A stretch of 64,000 nucleotides of DNA from an uncultured Oscillospiraceae bacterium (GCA_944386985.1 CALXDD010000007.1:32733-96732); one strand, 5' to 3'; positions 15,482 to 24,461 are shown, counted from the stretch's first letter. The notes: generated from the letters alone by a model not told the origin. Translations and numbers: made by a program.

Positions 15482-17230
15482 ATGTACCAGGCGCTGTACC
15501 GCAAATGGCGTCCCAAGGACTTCGAGGACGTGGTGGGCCAGGAGCACATCACCCGCACCCTCCAGCGACAGGTGGCGGAGGGAAAGCTCTCCCACGCCTA
15601 CCTCTTCACCGGTACCCGGGGCACCGGCAAGACCACCTGTGCCAAGATCCTGGCCAAGGCAGTGAACTGTGAGCACCCGGTGGACGGCCGCCCCTGCAAC
15701 CAGTGCCCGTCCTGCATTGGCATTGACAACGGCAGTCTTTTAGACGTTCTGGAGATGGACGCCGCCTCCAACAACGGTGTGGACTATATCCGGGCCCTCC
15801 GTGAGGAGGCCATCTACCCCCCTGCCCATGTAAAATACCGGGTATATATCGTGGACGAGGTCCACATGCTCTCCGTCTCCGCCTTCAACGCCCTTTTGAA
15901 AATTTTAGAGGAGCCCCCTGCCCACCTCATTTTTATCCTGGCCACCACGGAGCTGCACAAGGTGCCCGCCACCATTCTCTCCCGATGCCAGCGCTTTGCA
16001 TTCAAGCGGATTTTGCCCCGGGACATCGCCCAGCGGCTGCTGTATGTGGCCCGGGAGGAGGGCATCGGCCTCACCCCCGGCGGCGCGGACCTGCTGGCAA
16101 GGCTTGCCGACGGGGCCCTCCGGGACGCCCTGTCCCTTTTGGACCAGTGCGGCACCGCAGGCGGCACCATCGACGAGGGCCGGGTGCTGGAGGTGCTGGG
16201 CCTGGCTGGGAACCTCCAGGTATCGGAGATGATGGAGGATATCCTCCGGCGGGACCAACAGGCGGCGATTTTGCTGCTCCACCAGCTCTACAGCGGCGGC
16301 AAGGACATCGGCGCGCTGCTGGGGGAGCTGTCCACCCTGGCGAGAGACCTCCTGATTCGCATGACCGCCCCCACGGGGGGCGACGCCCTCCTCAGCGGGG
16401 GCTACCCCTCGGATCTTCTGGACCGGCTGGCCGGTCTGGCCTCCCCCCAGCGGCTGATCCACATCACCACCCTGCTCCAGTCCACCGCCGCCGGTCTGGC
16501 CCTCAGCTGCAGCCGCCGCACCGATGCGGAGCTGTGTCTCCTCCGGCTGTGCGACGACAGCCTCTCCGGAGACCTGACGGCCCTGGCCGCCCGGATCACC
16601 CGGCTGGAGGAGGGCGGACTGGTACAACCCCGGCAGGCGGCGCCTGCTACGGCTCCGATGGCCCAGCCCGCTCCAAAGCAGGCTTCGCCCGCCCCTCAGT
16701 CATCCAGCGCTCCCGCACCCCAGGCGGCTGCGGATCACCGGGAGGCCCCGCCTCCACCGGACGACATCCCCTGGGACGCCCTTTTGCAGGAGGGACCGCC
16801 TCCCACAGAGGGGAGCATGGAGGAGAGCGCCGCACCGGCAGCGGCTCCGGAGTCATCCCCGGCGCCTAATGCTCCTTCCGCCCCCGCCGGCGGTGGGGAG
16901 ACGGCGGTGTGGCCCCGGCTTCTCAACAGCTATAAGAGCCGCCTTCCCGCCATGCGCCGGGCCTTTCTGGACAGCGCCTACGGCGTTTTGGAGGGGGATC
17001 TTTTGAAGGTGATCTGCGCCAGCGATCTCACCAAAAATCAGCTGCACACTGAGGAGGTCCAGGCAGTGCTGCAGGAGATCACCAGCGCGGCGGAGGGGCG
17101 GCCCATTTCCGTCGCCTTCACCGTGGGCCAGCTGCCGGAGGCTTCTGCCGCCGCTGCCGCGCCCCAGGAGGACAAGCTGGACGCCCTGATCGGTTTGGGC
17201 AGTCAATTTGATAATTTTAAAGTAAAGTGA
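15482..17230 (+). CDS. dnaX: DNA polymerase III subunits gamma/tau DnaX
   Basis: DnaX is the clamp-loader ATPase. The 582-aa product begins MYQALYRKWRPKDFEDVVGQ, with Walker A TGTRGTGKTTCAK (about 43-55), a four-Cys zinc site (CEHPVDGRPCNQCPSC, about 64-79), Walker B VDEVHML and sensor SRCQRF. Residues 385-465 are a Pro/Ala-rich linker to the tau-specific C-terminus. ATG 15482 is chosen over the GTG three codons upstream because GGAG lies 8 nt before it. No clear frameshift signal for gamma production was noticed. Confidence 0.96.
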   Translation: MYQALYRKWRPKDFEDVVGQEHITRTLQRQVAEGKLSHAYLFTGTRGTGKTTCAKILAKAVNCEHPVDGRPCNQCPSCIGIDNGSLLDVLEMDAASNNGVDYIRALREEAIYPPAHVKYRVYIVDEVHMLSVSAFNALLKILEEPPAHLIFILATTELHKVPATILSRCQRFAFKRILPRDIAQRLLYVAREEGIGLTPGGADLLARLADGALRDALSLLDQCGTAGGTIDEGRVLEVLGLAGNLQVSEMMEDILRRDQQAAILLLHQLYSGGKDIGALLGELSTLARDLLIRMTAPTGGDALLSGGYPSDLLDRLAGLASPQRLIHITTLLQSTAAGLALSCSRRTDAELCLLRLCDDSLSGDLTALAARITRLEEGGLVQPRQAAPATAPMAQPAPKQASPAPQSSSAPAPQAAADHREAPPPPDDIPWDALLQEGPPPTEGSMEESAAPAAAPESSPAPNAPSAPAGGGETAVWPRLLNSYKSRLPAMRRAFLDSAYGVLEGDLLKVICASDLTKNQLHTEEVQAVLQEITSAAEGRPISVAFTVGQLPEASAAAAAPQEDKLDALIGLGSQFDNFKVK

Positions 17231-17242
17231 GGACAAAATATC

Positions 17243-17611
17243 ATGGCAAAAGGTGGATTTCCCAAAGGAATGGGCGGCTTCGGCGGCGGCAACATGATGC
17301 GCCAGCAGGCCCAGATGCAGCAGCGGATCATGAAGGTCCAGCAGGAGATGGCCCAGAAACAGGAGGAAGTGGAGAACACTCTCTTCACCGCCTCCGTGGG
17401 CGGCGGCGCCGTGAAGGTGACTGCCAACGGCAAGAAGGAGCTGACGGAGCTGACCATCAGCCCCGAGGTACTGAACCCCGAGGACGCGGAGACTCTGCAG
17501 GACATGGTGCTCAGCGCCGTCAACGAGGTAATGCGCCAGGCGGAGGACGCCATGAACAAGAGCATGGAGGGCCTTACCACCGGTCTGAATATTCCCGGTC
17601 TCAAGCTGTAA
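17243..17611 (+). CDS. YbaB/EbfC nucleoid-associated protein
   Basis: The 122-aa product has a Gly/Met/Gln-rich head (MAKGGFPKGMGGFGGGNMMR) and the YbaB core: QQRIMKVQQEMAQKQEEVE then ASVGGGAVKVTANGKKELTE. YbaB/EbfC proteins bind DNA as tweezers-like dimers. It sits 12 bp after dnaX, as in most bacteria; recR, the usual third gene, is absent here. The RBS is GAGGA. Confidence 0.93.
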   Translation: MAKGGFPKGMGGFGGGNMMRQQAQMQQRIMKVQQEMAQKQEEVENTLFTASVGGGAVKVTANGKKELTELTISPEVLNPEDAETLQDMVLSAVNEVMRQAEDAMNKSMEGLTTGLNIPGLKL

Positions 17612-17626
17612 GAACTTAAACTCCCA

Positions 17627-17660
17627 CCGCCCCGGCAGCGCTTCTGCCGGGGCGGTTTTT
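17627..17660 (+). terminator. Terminator of dnaX-ybaB
   Basis: A 12-bp stem CCGCCCCGGCAG/CTGCCGGGGCGG is followed by TTTTT (17656-17660). It separates dnaX-ybaB from the aro operon promoter. Confidence 0.93.
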
Positions 17661-17682
17661 CCGCCGGATGGTGAAAAAGGTC

Positions 17683-17711
17683 TTTACAACAAAATCCGGC
17701 CGTGCTATAAT
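17683..17711 (+). promoter_or_regulatory. Promoter of the aro operon
   Basis: TTTACA (17683-17688) and a perfect TATAAT (17706-17711) have a 17-nt spacer. The start would be near 17718, giving a leader of about 250 nt before aroF that contains the leader peptide and terminator. Confidence 0.85.
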
Positions 17712-17740
17712 ACTCCCGACTTCAAAACAGGAGCAATATC

Positions 17741-17866
17741 ATGATGGATCGCAGCCTTCTGACAAAGGCATACTACTTCTTCAGCTTTAGCTTTACCAGC
17801 TTTTATGCGGGTAAGGCTTATTTGGCGTTCACCGAGAAGGGTATGCACGCGGCGCAGGCGGCATAA
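17741..17866 (+). CDS. Phe/Tyr-rich leader peptide of aro operon
   Basis: This is a 41-codon frame with a good ribosome site (AGGAG, 9 nt before ATG 17741). The peptide contains YYFFSFSFTSFY at residues 11-22: eight of twelve residues are Phe or Tyr, and there are six Phe and four Tyr overall. It lies between the promoter and a Rho-independent terminator in front of aroF. This is the arrangement of amino-acid-controlled transcription attenuation (as in the enteric pheA leader). Residues 30-33 are encoded by a segment able to pair with the terminator's 5' arm. Function as an attenuator is inferred. Confidence 0.8.
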   Translation: MMDRSLLTKAYYFFSFSFTSFYAGKAYLAFTEKGMHAAQAA

Positions 17867-17924
17867 CGAGCCAGAATGTTTTTCAGGGCTTCACGGTGGG
17901 TGCACTGTGAAGCCCTTTTCTTTT
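17830..17924 (+). promoter_or_regulatory. Attenuator: terminator and candidate antiterminator
   Basis: The terminator stem is GGGCTTCAC (17886-17894) with GTGAAGCCC (17907-17915), followed by TTTTCTTTT (17916-17924). An alternative pairing joins CACCGAGAAG (17830-17839, inside the leader ORF) with CTTCACGGTG (17889-17898), 9 of 10 positions paired, which would break the terminator. A ribosome stalled at the Phe/Tyr codons (17771-17806) would leave 17830-17839 free. The terminator is clear; the switching model is inference. Confidence 0.7.
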
Positions 17925-17966
17925 GCAATCAACATCACGCGCCCAAAGGGCGAGGAGGAAACAGCT

Positions 17967-18986
17967 ATGGTCGTCATTTTAAAGAAAAACCCCAATGAGA
18001 AGCAGCTGGAAAACCTGAAAAACTGGCTGCAGAGTCTTGGCCTGGAGCTCCACATCAGCAACGGCGCCAACCAGACGGTGATGGGTCTGGTGGGCGACAC
18101 CTCCAAGGTGGACATCGACCTCATCAAGGCTCTGGACATCGTGGAGACCGTCAAGCGCATTCAGGAGCCCTTCAAAAACGCCAACCGGAAATTCCATCCC
18201 CAGGACACGGTGATCGAGGTGGGAGACGTGAAGCTGGGCGGCGGCAATTTCCAGTTCATCGCCGGTCCCTGCTCCGTGGAGACCGAGGAGCAGATCTGCG
18301 GGGTGGCCGCCGAGGTGAAGGCCGCCGGGGCCGGCATCCTCCGGGGCGGCGCCTTCAAGCCCCGCACCTCCCCCTACTCCTTCCAGGGCCTGGGGGCCGA
18401 CGGCATCCGCCTTCTGCTGGAGGCCAAGGAGAAGACGGGCCTGCCCATCATCACCGAGATCATGGACCTCCACCAGCTGGAGTACTTCGACAATGTGGAT
18501 ATCATTCAGGTGGGCGCCCGGAATATGCAAAACTTCGAGTTGCTCAAGGAGCTGGGCCACCTCCGCAAGCCCATCCTCATCAAGCGGGGCATGTCCGCCA
18601 CCCTCCAGGAGCTTTTGATGAGCGCCGAGTACGTCATGGCCGGGGGCAACGACCAGGTGATCCTTTGCGAGCGGGGCATCCGCACCTTTGAGACCGCCAC
18701 CCGGAACACCCTGGACCTCAGCGCCGTGCCGGTACTGAAGACCATGAGCCACCTGCCCGTGGTCATCGACCCCAGCCACGCCACCGGCAAGGCCTCCCTG
18801 GTGCGGCCCATGGCCATGGCCGCCGCCGCTGCCGGAGCCGACGGGCTGATGATCGAGGTCCACAACGATCCCCAGCACGCCTGGTGCGACGGCCCTCAGT
18901 CCATCACCCCTGCCGCCTTCGCCGCTCTGGCGGAGGATGTGCGGCACATTTTGCCCTACTGCAGATACGACTACGAGCAGATCTGA
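17967..18986 (+). CDS. aroF: DAHP synthase, type I beta with regulatory domain
   Basis: This enzyme joins phosphoenolpyruvate and erythrose-4-phosphate to make DAHP, the first step of the shikimate pathway. The 339-aa product has an N-terminal ferredoxin-like (ACT-like) domain (MVVILKKNPNEKQLENL ..., about 1-70) as in the Tyr-inhibited Thermotoga enzyme, then the catalytic barrel with AGPCSVE (about 97-103), GGAFKPRTSPYSFQG and DPSHATGK. ATG 17967 follows GAGGAGG; the long open frame upstream is the leader. It is the first structural gene of the operon and probably under both attenuation and feedback control. Confidence 0.95.
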   Translation: MVVILKKNPNEKQLENLKNWLQSLGLELHISNGANQTVMGLVGDTSKVDIDLIKALDIVETVKRIQEPFKNANRKFHPQDTVIEVGDVKLGGGNFQFIAGPCSVETEEQICGVAAEVKAAGAGILRGGAFKPRTSPYSFQGLGADGIRLLLEAKEKTGLPIITEIMDLHQLEYFDNVDIIQVGARNMQNFELLKELGHLRKPILIKRGMSATLQELLMSAEYVMAGGNDQVILCERGIRTFETATRNTLDLSAVPVLKTMSHLPVVIDPSHATGKASLVRPMAMAAAAAGADGLMIEVHNDPQHAWCDGPQSITPAAFAALAEDVRHILPYCRYDYEQI

Positions 18987-19005
18987 GCAGAGGGAGGACA
19001 GCGCC

Positions 19006-19854
19006 ATGACAGTTGGGATCGTAGGTCTGGGGCTCATCGGCGGCTCCCTGGCCCGGGCCATCAAGGCCAACACCGCTCACACCGTTCTGGGGGCAGATCT
19101 CTCCCGGCCGGTGGTCTATCGGGCCAAGCTCTTGGAGGTCATCGACGAGGAGTTGACGGAGGAGCGGATCGGAGAGTGCGGCCTTCTTATTCTGGCCCTC
19201 TACCCCCGGGACACTGTAGAATGGGTCCAGAGCCATGCCAAAGCCATTCAGAAGGGGGCCGTGGTGGTGGACTGCGCCGGGGTGAAGCAGGCGGTGTGTG
19301 AGCCCTGCTGGACCGCCGCCGAGGAAAACGGCTTTACCTTCATCGGCGGCCACCCCATGGAGGGGATGGCCAAGCTGGGATTTGAGCACTCCCGGCGGGA
19401 CTTGTTTGTGAACGCCTCCATGATTTTAGTGCCCCACCGGGACATCGATATTGAGACTATGAAGCGGGTAAAGGACGTGTTCGACGCCATCGGCTTTACC
19501 CGCTATCAGATCGCCACCCCCCAGCAGCACGACCGGATCATCGCCCTTACCAGCCAGCTGGCCCATGTGGTGTCCAGCGCCTATGTGAAAAGTCCCACCG
19601 CACCGGAGCACCGGGGCTTCTCAGCGGGCAGCTTCCGGGACATGACGAGAGTGGCCTTCCTCAACGAGAAAATGTGGGCCGAGCTCTTCATGCTGAACCG
19701 TGAGGCCCTCCACAATGAGATTCGGGGACTGGTGGAGCGGCTGGAGGAGTATGACAAGGCCCTGATGGAGAGCGATGAGGAAGCCCTCACCGCTCTTCTC
19801 CGGGAGGGCCGGGAGCGGAAGACAGAGCTGGATCGGAAGGAGGCTGAGGACTGA
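19006..19854 (+). CDS. tyrA: Prephenate dehydrogenase TyrA
   Basis: TyrA oxidatively decarboxylates prephenate to 4-hydroxyphenylpyruvate for tyrosine synthesis. The 282-aa product has an N-terminal Rossmann motif VGIVGLGLIGGSLARAI (residues 3-19), the substrate-region GGHPMEGM and the conserved HDRIIALTSQLAHVVSSA helix. No ACT domain follows, so direct Tyr feedback is not evident from sequence. ATG 19006 follows GGGAGG. Its stop overlaps the aroB start (TGATG-type). Confidence 0.93.
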   Translation: MTVGIVGLGLIGGSLARAIKANTAHTVLGADLSRPVVYRAKLLEVIDEELTEERIGECGLLILALYPRDTVEWVQSHAKAIQKGAVVVDCAGVKQAVCEPCWTAAEENGFTFIGGHPMEGMAKLGFEHSRRDLFVNASMILVPHRDIDIETMKRVKDVFDAIGFTRYQIATPQQHDRIIALTSQLAHVVSSAYVKSPTAPEHRGFSAGSFRDMTRVAFLNEKMWAELFMLNREALHNEIRGLVERLEEYDKALMESDEEALTALLREGRERKTELDRKEAED

Positions 19855-20906
19855 TGGAGACAGTACAGGTACAGGCGTCCCGGGACTACCCGGTGCATAT
19901 CGGCAGCGGCCTTTTGGACCGGTGTGGGGAGTTTCTCCGGGAGATCACCGGCTCCCGCCGGTGCTGCGTGGTGACGGACACCACCGTTCGGAAGCTCTAC
20001 GCCGACCGGGTGGGAATGAGCCTTCAAAACGCGGGGTTCGCCCCCCTCCTCTGCACCTTCCCCGCCGGGGAGCGGAGCAAGACCCTCTCCACCTACGGGG
20101 AGATTGTGGAGTTCCTGGCGGAAAACCACCTGACCCGCAGCGACTGCATTGTGGCTCTCGGCGGCGGAGTCACCGGGGACATGGCGGGCTTTGCCGCCGC
20201 CACCTATCAGCGGGGCATCGACTATATCCAGGTGCCCACCACCTTTCTGGCGTCCTCCGACTCCTCTGTGGGAGGCAAGACCGCCGTGGATCTGAAGGCG
20301 GGGAAGAACTTAGTGGGGGCCTTCTGGCCGCCCCGGATGGTGGTGTGCGACTGCGACACCTTCGCCACCCTCCCCCCGGAGACCTTTGCCGACGGAGCCG
20401 CAGAGACGCTTAAGCACGGCCTCATCGCTGACGCCGCCTTCTTCCGTCATCTTCTGGAGGAGGACGTCCACAATTGGCTCCCCCAGGCGGTGCGCCGGAA
20501 CGTGGAGATCAAGGCCGCCGTGGTGGCGGAGGATGAGTATGAGCGGGGACGGCGAAAGCTCTTGAACTTCGGCCACACGCTGGGCCACGCCGTGGAGCGG
20601 TGCAGCGGCTACCGGATACCCCACGGCCACGCCGTGGCCATCGGCATGGTGCTGGTAACCCGGGCGGCGGAGCGCCTGGGCCACACTCCAAAGGGGGTGC
20701 TGGAGGAGATCCTGGAGGCCAACCGCCGGTATGATCTGCCCACCACCTGCGAATACACCGCCGAGGATCTGCTGACCGCCGCCGCCGGGGACAAGAAGCG
20801 CAGCGGCGACTCCATTGACGTGGTAGTCCTCCGGGAGATCGGCCGGGCGGAGACCGTCCGGCTCTCTATGGCGGAGCTGAAGGAATTTGTGGAGGCGGTG
20901 CTGTGA
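19854..20906 (+). CDS. aroB: 3-dehydroquinate synthase AroB
   Basis: AroB converts DAHP to 3-dehydroquinate using NAD and a divalent metal. The 350-aa product contains the glycine-rich ALGGGVTGDMAGFAA (about 100-114), QVPTTFLASSDSSVGGKTAVD (about 124-144), and metal ligands in KHGLIAD, NFGHTLGHAVE and HGHAVAIG. All are intact. The ATG overlaps the tyrA stop and the stop overlaps the aroA GTG, so translation is coupled across tyrA-aroB-aroA. Confidence 0.96.
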   Translation: METVQVQASRDYPVHIGSGLLDRCGEFLREITGSRRCCVVTDTTVRKLYADRVGMSLQNAGFAPLLCTFPAGERSKTLSTYGEIVEFLAENHLTRSDCIVALGGGVTGDMAGFAAATYQRGIDYIQVPTTFLASSDSSVGGKTAVDLKAGKNLVGAFWPPRMVVCDCDTFATLPPETFADGAAETLKHGLIADAAFFRHLLEEDVHNWLPQAVRRNVEIKAAVVAEDEYERGRRKLLNFGHTLGHAVERCSGYRIPHGHAVAIGMVLVTRAAERLGHTPKGVLEEILEANRRYDLPTTCEYTAEDLLTAAAGDKKRSGDSIDVVVLREIGRAETVRLSMAELKEFVEAVL

Positions 20907-22135
20907 ACATTACCATTATCCCAAAGAAGCTGGCAGGCGCCGTAACCCCGCCTCCCAGCAAATCCCAGGCTCACCGCCTTATCATCGCCGCCTCCCTGGC
21001 GGAGGGGGAAAGCACCATTGAAAATATTGCCTTCTCCCAGGATGTGGAGGCCACCCTTCGGTGCATGGAGGCTCTGGGTGCCTCCTGGGAGGAGATGGTC
21101 CCCGGCGTCATCCGGGTCAAGGGCGCGGGGGGCAGACGGACTTGGAACGGAGCGCTGCCAAAGCTCGACTGCGGCGAGTCCGGCTCCACTCTCCGCTTCC
21201 TCATCCCCATCGCCCTGGCCCTCCGGGGCGGCGGAGTGTTCACCGGCCACGGCCGCCTTCTGGAGCGGCCCCAGGGGCCCTATGTGGACCTCTTTTCTGA
21301 GCGGGGCATCTCCTGGGAACAGGGGAGCGGCAGCATTACTATCCGGGGCGCCCTGACCCCCGGGGAATACGCCCTGCCGGGAAATGTGTCCAGCCAGTTT
21401 TTCACCGGTCTCTTCTTCGCCCTGCCCCTCCTCAGCGGGGAGTCGGTGGTGGTGCCCACCACTAATTTGGAGTCGGCAGGGTATCTGGCCATCACCCGGG
21501 AGGCCCAGGACCGCTTCGGCGTCACCATCCGCCGGGAGCGGGGGCTGGTCCACCGGATTCCCGGCCCTCAGAAGTACCGCCCCTGCCGCTGCCGGGTGGA
21601 GGCGGACTGGTCCCAGGCCGCCTTCTGGTACGCCGCGGCGCAGCTGGGCAGCGCCGTGACGGTGACGGGCATGAACCCCGCCTCTCCCCAGGGGGACCGG
21701 GTCATTGTGGATATGCTGGACTTCTTCCGGGACCAGCCCGGCCACCGAAGCCTGGACGTGTGCCACATTCCGGACCTGGTGCCGCCGCTGGCAGCGCTGG
21801 CGGCGGGGACCGGAGGCTGCACCCGGCTGAAAAATGCCGGGCGGCTGCGGCTGAAGGAGAGTGACCGGCTCACAACTGTCCGGGAAACCCTGGAGGCCTT
21901 CGGCATCCGGGCGGAGGATCGGGCGGACAGCCTCACCATCTTCGGCCGGGAGCGTCTTTTGGGGAATGTGACCATCGACTGCTGCAACGACCACCGCATC
22001 GCCATGATGGCGGCGGTACTGGCCACCCGGGCTGACGGTCCGGTGACCCTTACCGGCGCGGAGTGCGTCAGGAAGTCTTACCCCGATTTCTGGGAGGAAT
22101 ACAAACGATTGGGAGGAGAAGTCCATGTCCTCTGA
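20903..22135 (+). CDS. aroA: EPSP synthase AroA
   Basis: 5-enolpyruvylshikimate-3-phosphate synthase transfers enolpyruvate from PEP to shikimate-3-phosphate. The 410-aa product has PPSKSQAHRLIIAASLAEG near the N-terminus, DCGESGSTLRFLIPIA (about 90-105), the RLKESDRL motif and the C-terminal DHRIAMMAA. It is slightly short for the family (about 420-445), with no obvious missing block. The start is GTG 20903, overlapping aroB; the stop overlaps the aroC start. Confidence 0.95.
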   Translation: MNITIIPKKLAGAVTPPPSKSQAHRLIIAASLAEGESTIENIAFSQDVEATLRCMEALGASWEEMVPGVIRVKGAGGRRTWNGALPKLDCGESGSTLRFLIPIALALRGGGVFTGHGRLLERPQGPYVDLFSERGISWEQGSGSITIRGALTPGEYALPGNVSSQFFTGLFFALPLLSGESVVVPTTNLESAGYLAITREAQDRFGVTIRRERGLVHRIPGPQKYRPCRCRVEADWSQAAFWYAAAQLGSAVTVTGMNPASPQGDRVIVDMLDFFRDQPGHRSLDVCHIPDLVPPLAALAAGTGGCTRLKNAGRLRLKESDRLTTVRETLEAFGIRAEDRADSLTIFGRERLLGNVTIDCCNDHRIAMMAAVLATRADGPVTLTGAECVRKSYPDFWEEYKRLGGEVHVL

Positions 22136-23219
22136 ATACGGTGAACAGATCAAAATTTCCATTTTCGGACAGTCCCACGCCCAGGGTATCGGCGTGGTGA
22201 TCGACGGCCTTCCCGCCGGGGAGGCGGTGGATCTGGAGGCGCTTCAGGCTTTCTTAGACCGACGCCGGCCCGGCCAGGGCCTTCACACCACCGCCCGGAA
22301 GGAGGGTGACGTACCGAAGATCCTCTCCGGACTGGTGGACGGCCGCACCTGCGGCGCGCCCCTCTGCGCCGTCATTGAGAACACCGACACCCGGTCCCAG
22401 GACTACCAAAACGTCCTCACGGTGCCCCGGCCCGGCCACGCCGACTACCCCGCCTGGGTCAAGTGGGGCGGCCACAACGACATCCGGGGCGGCGGCCACT
22501 TCTCCGGCCGCCTCACCGCTCCCCTCTGTATCGCCGGAGGCATTCTCCTCCAGCTCTACAGCCGCCGGGGCATCGCCATCGGCGCCCACATCGACGCCAT
22601 TGCCGGTGTGAAGGACACCCCCTTCCACCCGGTGGAGGTGACGGCAGAGCAGCTGTATGAGGTGTCCGCCCGCCGCCCTCTGGCGGTGGTGGACGAGGAT
22701 GCGGGGCGGCGAATGCTGGCCGCAATCTATGACGCCTCCGCCCATCAGGACAGTGTGGGCGGCACGGTGGAGTGCTGTGTGCTGGGACTGCCGGTGGGTC
22801 TCGGCGGCCCCATGTTTGATGGGCTGGAAAACCTCATCGCCCGGGCGGTGTTCGGCATCCCGGCGGTGAAGGGCATTGAGTTCGGCGCGGGCTTTGCCGC
22901 GGCAAAGCTCCGGGGTTCCGCCAACAACGACCCCTTCCGCATCCGGGAGGGCAAGGTGGTGACGGAGGGGAACCACCACGGCGGTATCTTGGGGGGACTC
23001 TCCACCGGCATGCCGCTGCTGTTCCGGTGCGCCTTCAAGCCCACCCCCTCTATTTCAAGGCCCCAGCCCTCGGTGGACCTGTCCACCATGGAGGAGACGG
23101 AACTGGTGATCAAGGGCCGCCACGACCCCTGTGTGGTCACCCGGGCGGTGCCCTGCGTGGAGGCCGCCGCCGCCATCGCTCTGGCAGACGTCCTTTTGGG
23201 AAAAGAATCAAACCGTTGA
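22125..23219 (+). CDS. aroC: Chorismate synthase AroC
   Basis: AroC eliminates phosphate from EPSP to give chorismate and needs reduced FMN. The 364-aa product begins SSEYGEQIKISIFGQSHAQG, with GGHNDIRGGGHFSGRLTAPL (about 111-130) and the C-terminal GRHDPCVVTRAVPCVEAAAAIALAD. Its ATG 22125 overlaps aroA by 11 bp and is preceded by GGGAGGAG. The FMN need links it loosely to the RibU importer in the same window. Confidence 0.96.
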   Translation: MSSEYGEQIKISIFGQSHAQGIGVVIDGLPAGEAVDLEALQAFLDRRRPGQGLHTTARKEGDVPKILSGLVDGRTCGAPLCAVIENTDTRSQDYQNVLTVPRPGHADYPAWVKWGGHNDIRGGGHFSGRLTAPLCIAGGILLQLYSRRGIAIGAHIDAIAGVKDTPFHPVEVTAEQLYEVSARRPLAVVDEDAGRRMLAAIYDASAHQDSVGGTVECCVLGLPVGLGGPMFDGLENLIARAVFGIPAVKGIEFGAGFAAAKLRGSANNDPFRIREGKVVTEGNHHGGILGGLSTGMPLLFRCAFKPTPSISRPQPSVDLSTMEETELVIKGRHDPCVVTRAVPCVEAAAAIALADVLLGKESNR

Positions 23220-23261
23220 AATTTTAAAATACAATGACCTGCCCCAGGCGGGAGGAAGGAA

Positions 23262-24407
23262 ATGAGTATGGAATTGGAGCAATTGCGCAAGAAACTGGAC
23301 AGCGTGGACACCCAAATGACGGACCTGTTCCTCAAGAGAATGGACCTCTGCCGTCAGGTGGCGGAGTATAAGAAGGCCCACGGCATGGCCATTGTGAACC
23401 AGGGCCGGGAGCGGGAGATCCTGTCCCGGATCTCCGCTCAGGCGGGGGACGAGCTGGACGGCTACGCCCGGATTCTCTTCGCCACTCTCTTCGATCTCAG
23501 CCGCACCTACCAGGGCCAGCTGATGGCCCCCCAGTCCGCTGTGGCCCAGGACATCCAGCACGCGCTGGAGACCACCCCACAGCTCTTCCCCAAAAAGGCG
23601 GTGGTGGCCTGCCAGGGCGTGGAGGGCTCCTATGCCCAGCAGGCCTGCGACAAGGCCTTCGCCTTTGCGGATATTATGTATTTCCGCACCTGGGAGGGCG
23701 TGTTCTCCGCGGTGCAGAAGGGCATGTGTCAGTACGGCGTGCTGCCCATTGAAAACAGCTCCCACGGCAGTGTCAACGGGGTTTACGACCTGATGCGCTC
23801 CTTTGATTTCCACATTGTCCGCAGTGTGAAGCTCCATGTGAGCCACAGCCTCATGGCAAAGCCCGGCGCCGTTCTGGGGAAGATCACGGAGATCTTCTCC
23901 CACGAGCAGGCCATCGGCCAGTGCGGAGAGTTCCTCAAGACCATGCCCGGCGTGAAGGTGACGGTGTGCGAGAACACGGCCATGGCGGCCAAGATGGTGG
24001 CGGAGAGCGAGCGCGACGATGTGGCGGCCATCTCCAGCCCGGTGTGCGCCGGGATCTACGGCCTCAGTGAGCTCAAGCACGGCATTCAGGACACGGACAA
24101 CAACTACACCCGGTTCATTGTCATCGCCAAGAACACGGAAATTTATCCCGGCGCCGACCACCTGAGCCTCATGTTCAAGGTGGGCCACACTCCCGGCTCC
24201 CTGACCCGGATTCTGTCCCGGTTCTCCTCTCTGGGCCTCAATATGACCAAGCTGGAGAGCCGTCCCATCACCGGCGCGGATTTCCACTATCTCTTCTATA
24301 TGGACTTTGAGGGCAGCATCTATGATCCCCAGGTGGTAAAGCTCCTCAGTGAGCTGGAGCAGGAGCTGGAGCTGTTTGTCCTTTTGGGCGCCTACAGCGA
24401 GGTATGA
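23262..24407 (+). CDS. pheA: Bifunctional chorismate mutase/prephenate dehydratase
   Basis: This P-protein fusion takes chorismate via prephenate to phenylpyruvate. The 381-aa product has an AroQ chorismate mutase domain (about 3-90, LEQLRKKLDSVDTQMTDLFLKRM), a prephenate dehydratase domain (about 108-290, ACQGVEGSYAQQACDKAF and the catalytic-region NNYTRF) and a C-terminal ACT domain (about 300-380; LESRPI motif) expected to bind Phe. With tyrA, aroF and the Phe/Tyr leader it makes this an aromatic-acid operon without trp genes. Confidence 0.95.
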   Translation: MSMELEQLRKKLDSVDTQMTDLFLKRMDLCRQVAEYKKAHGMAIVNQGREREILSRISAQAGDELDGYARILFATLFDLSRTYQGQLMAPQSAVAQDIQHALETTPQLFPKKAVVACQGVEGSYAQQACDKAFAFADIMYFRTWEGVFSAVQKGMCQYGVLPIENSSHGSVNGVYDLMRSFDFHIVRSVKLHVSHSLMAKPGAVLGKITEIFSHEQAIGQCGEFLKTMPGVKVTVCENTAMAAKMVAESERDDVAAISSPVCAGIYGLSELKHGIQDTDNNYTRFIVIAKNTEIYPGADHLSLMFKVGHTPGSLTRILSRFSSLGLNMTKLESRPITGADFHYLFYMDFEGSIYDPQVVKLLSELEQELELFVLLGAYSEV

Positions 24408-24413
24408 TTTTTT

Positions 24414-24456
24414 CAGGGGGAGTTCCCCCGGTCTCCCCCTTTGTTGTTTGTTCTTC
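24414..24456 (+). terminator. Likely terminator after pheA
   Basis: The stem AGGGGGAG/CTCCCCCT (24415-24422 with 24433-24440) is followed by a T/G-rich run TTTGTTGTTTGTTCTT. It would separate pheA from aroEK, or attenuate readthrough, at the left edge of repeat R1. Confidence 0.6.
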
Positions 24457-24461
24457 TGACG

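Noticed and set aside
15482-17230. Programmed frameshift in dnaX giving a short gamma form
   Set aside because: No A6-A7 slippery run followed by a stop was noticed near the end of the ATPase domains.
17718-17966. T-box riboswitch in the aroF leader
   Set aside because: No T-box consensus (AGGGTGGNACCGCG-type) or specifier stem was found; the leader peptide explains the layout better.
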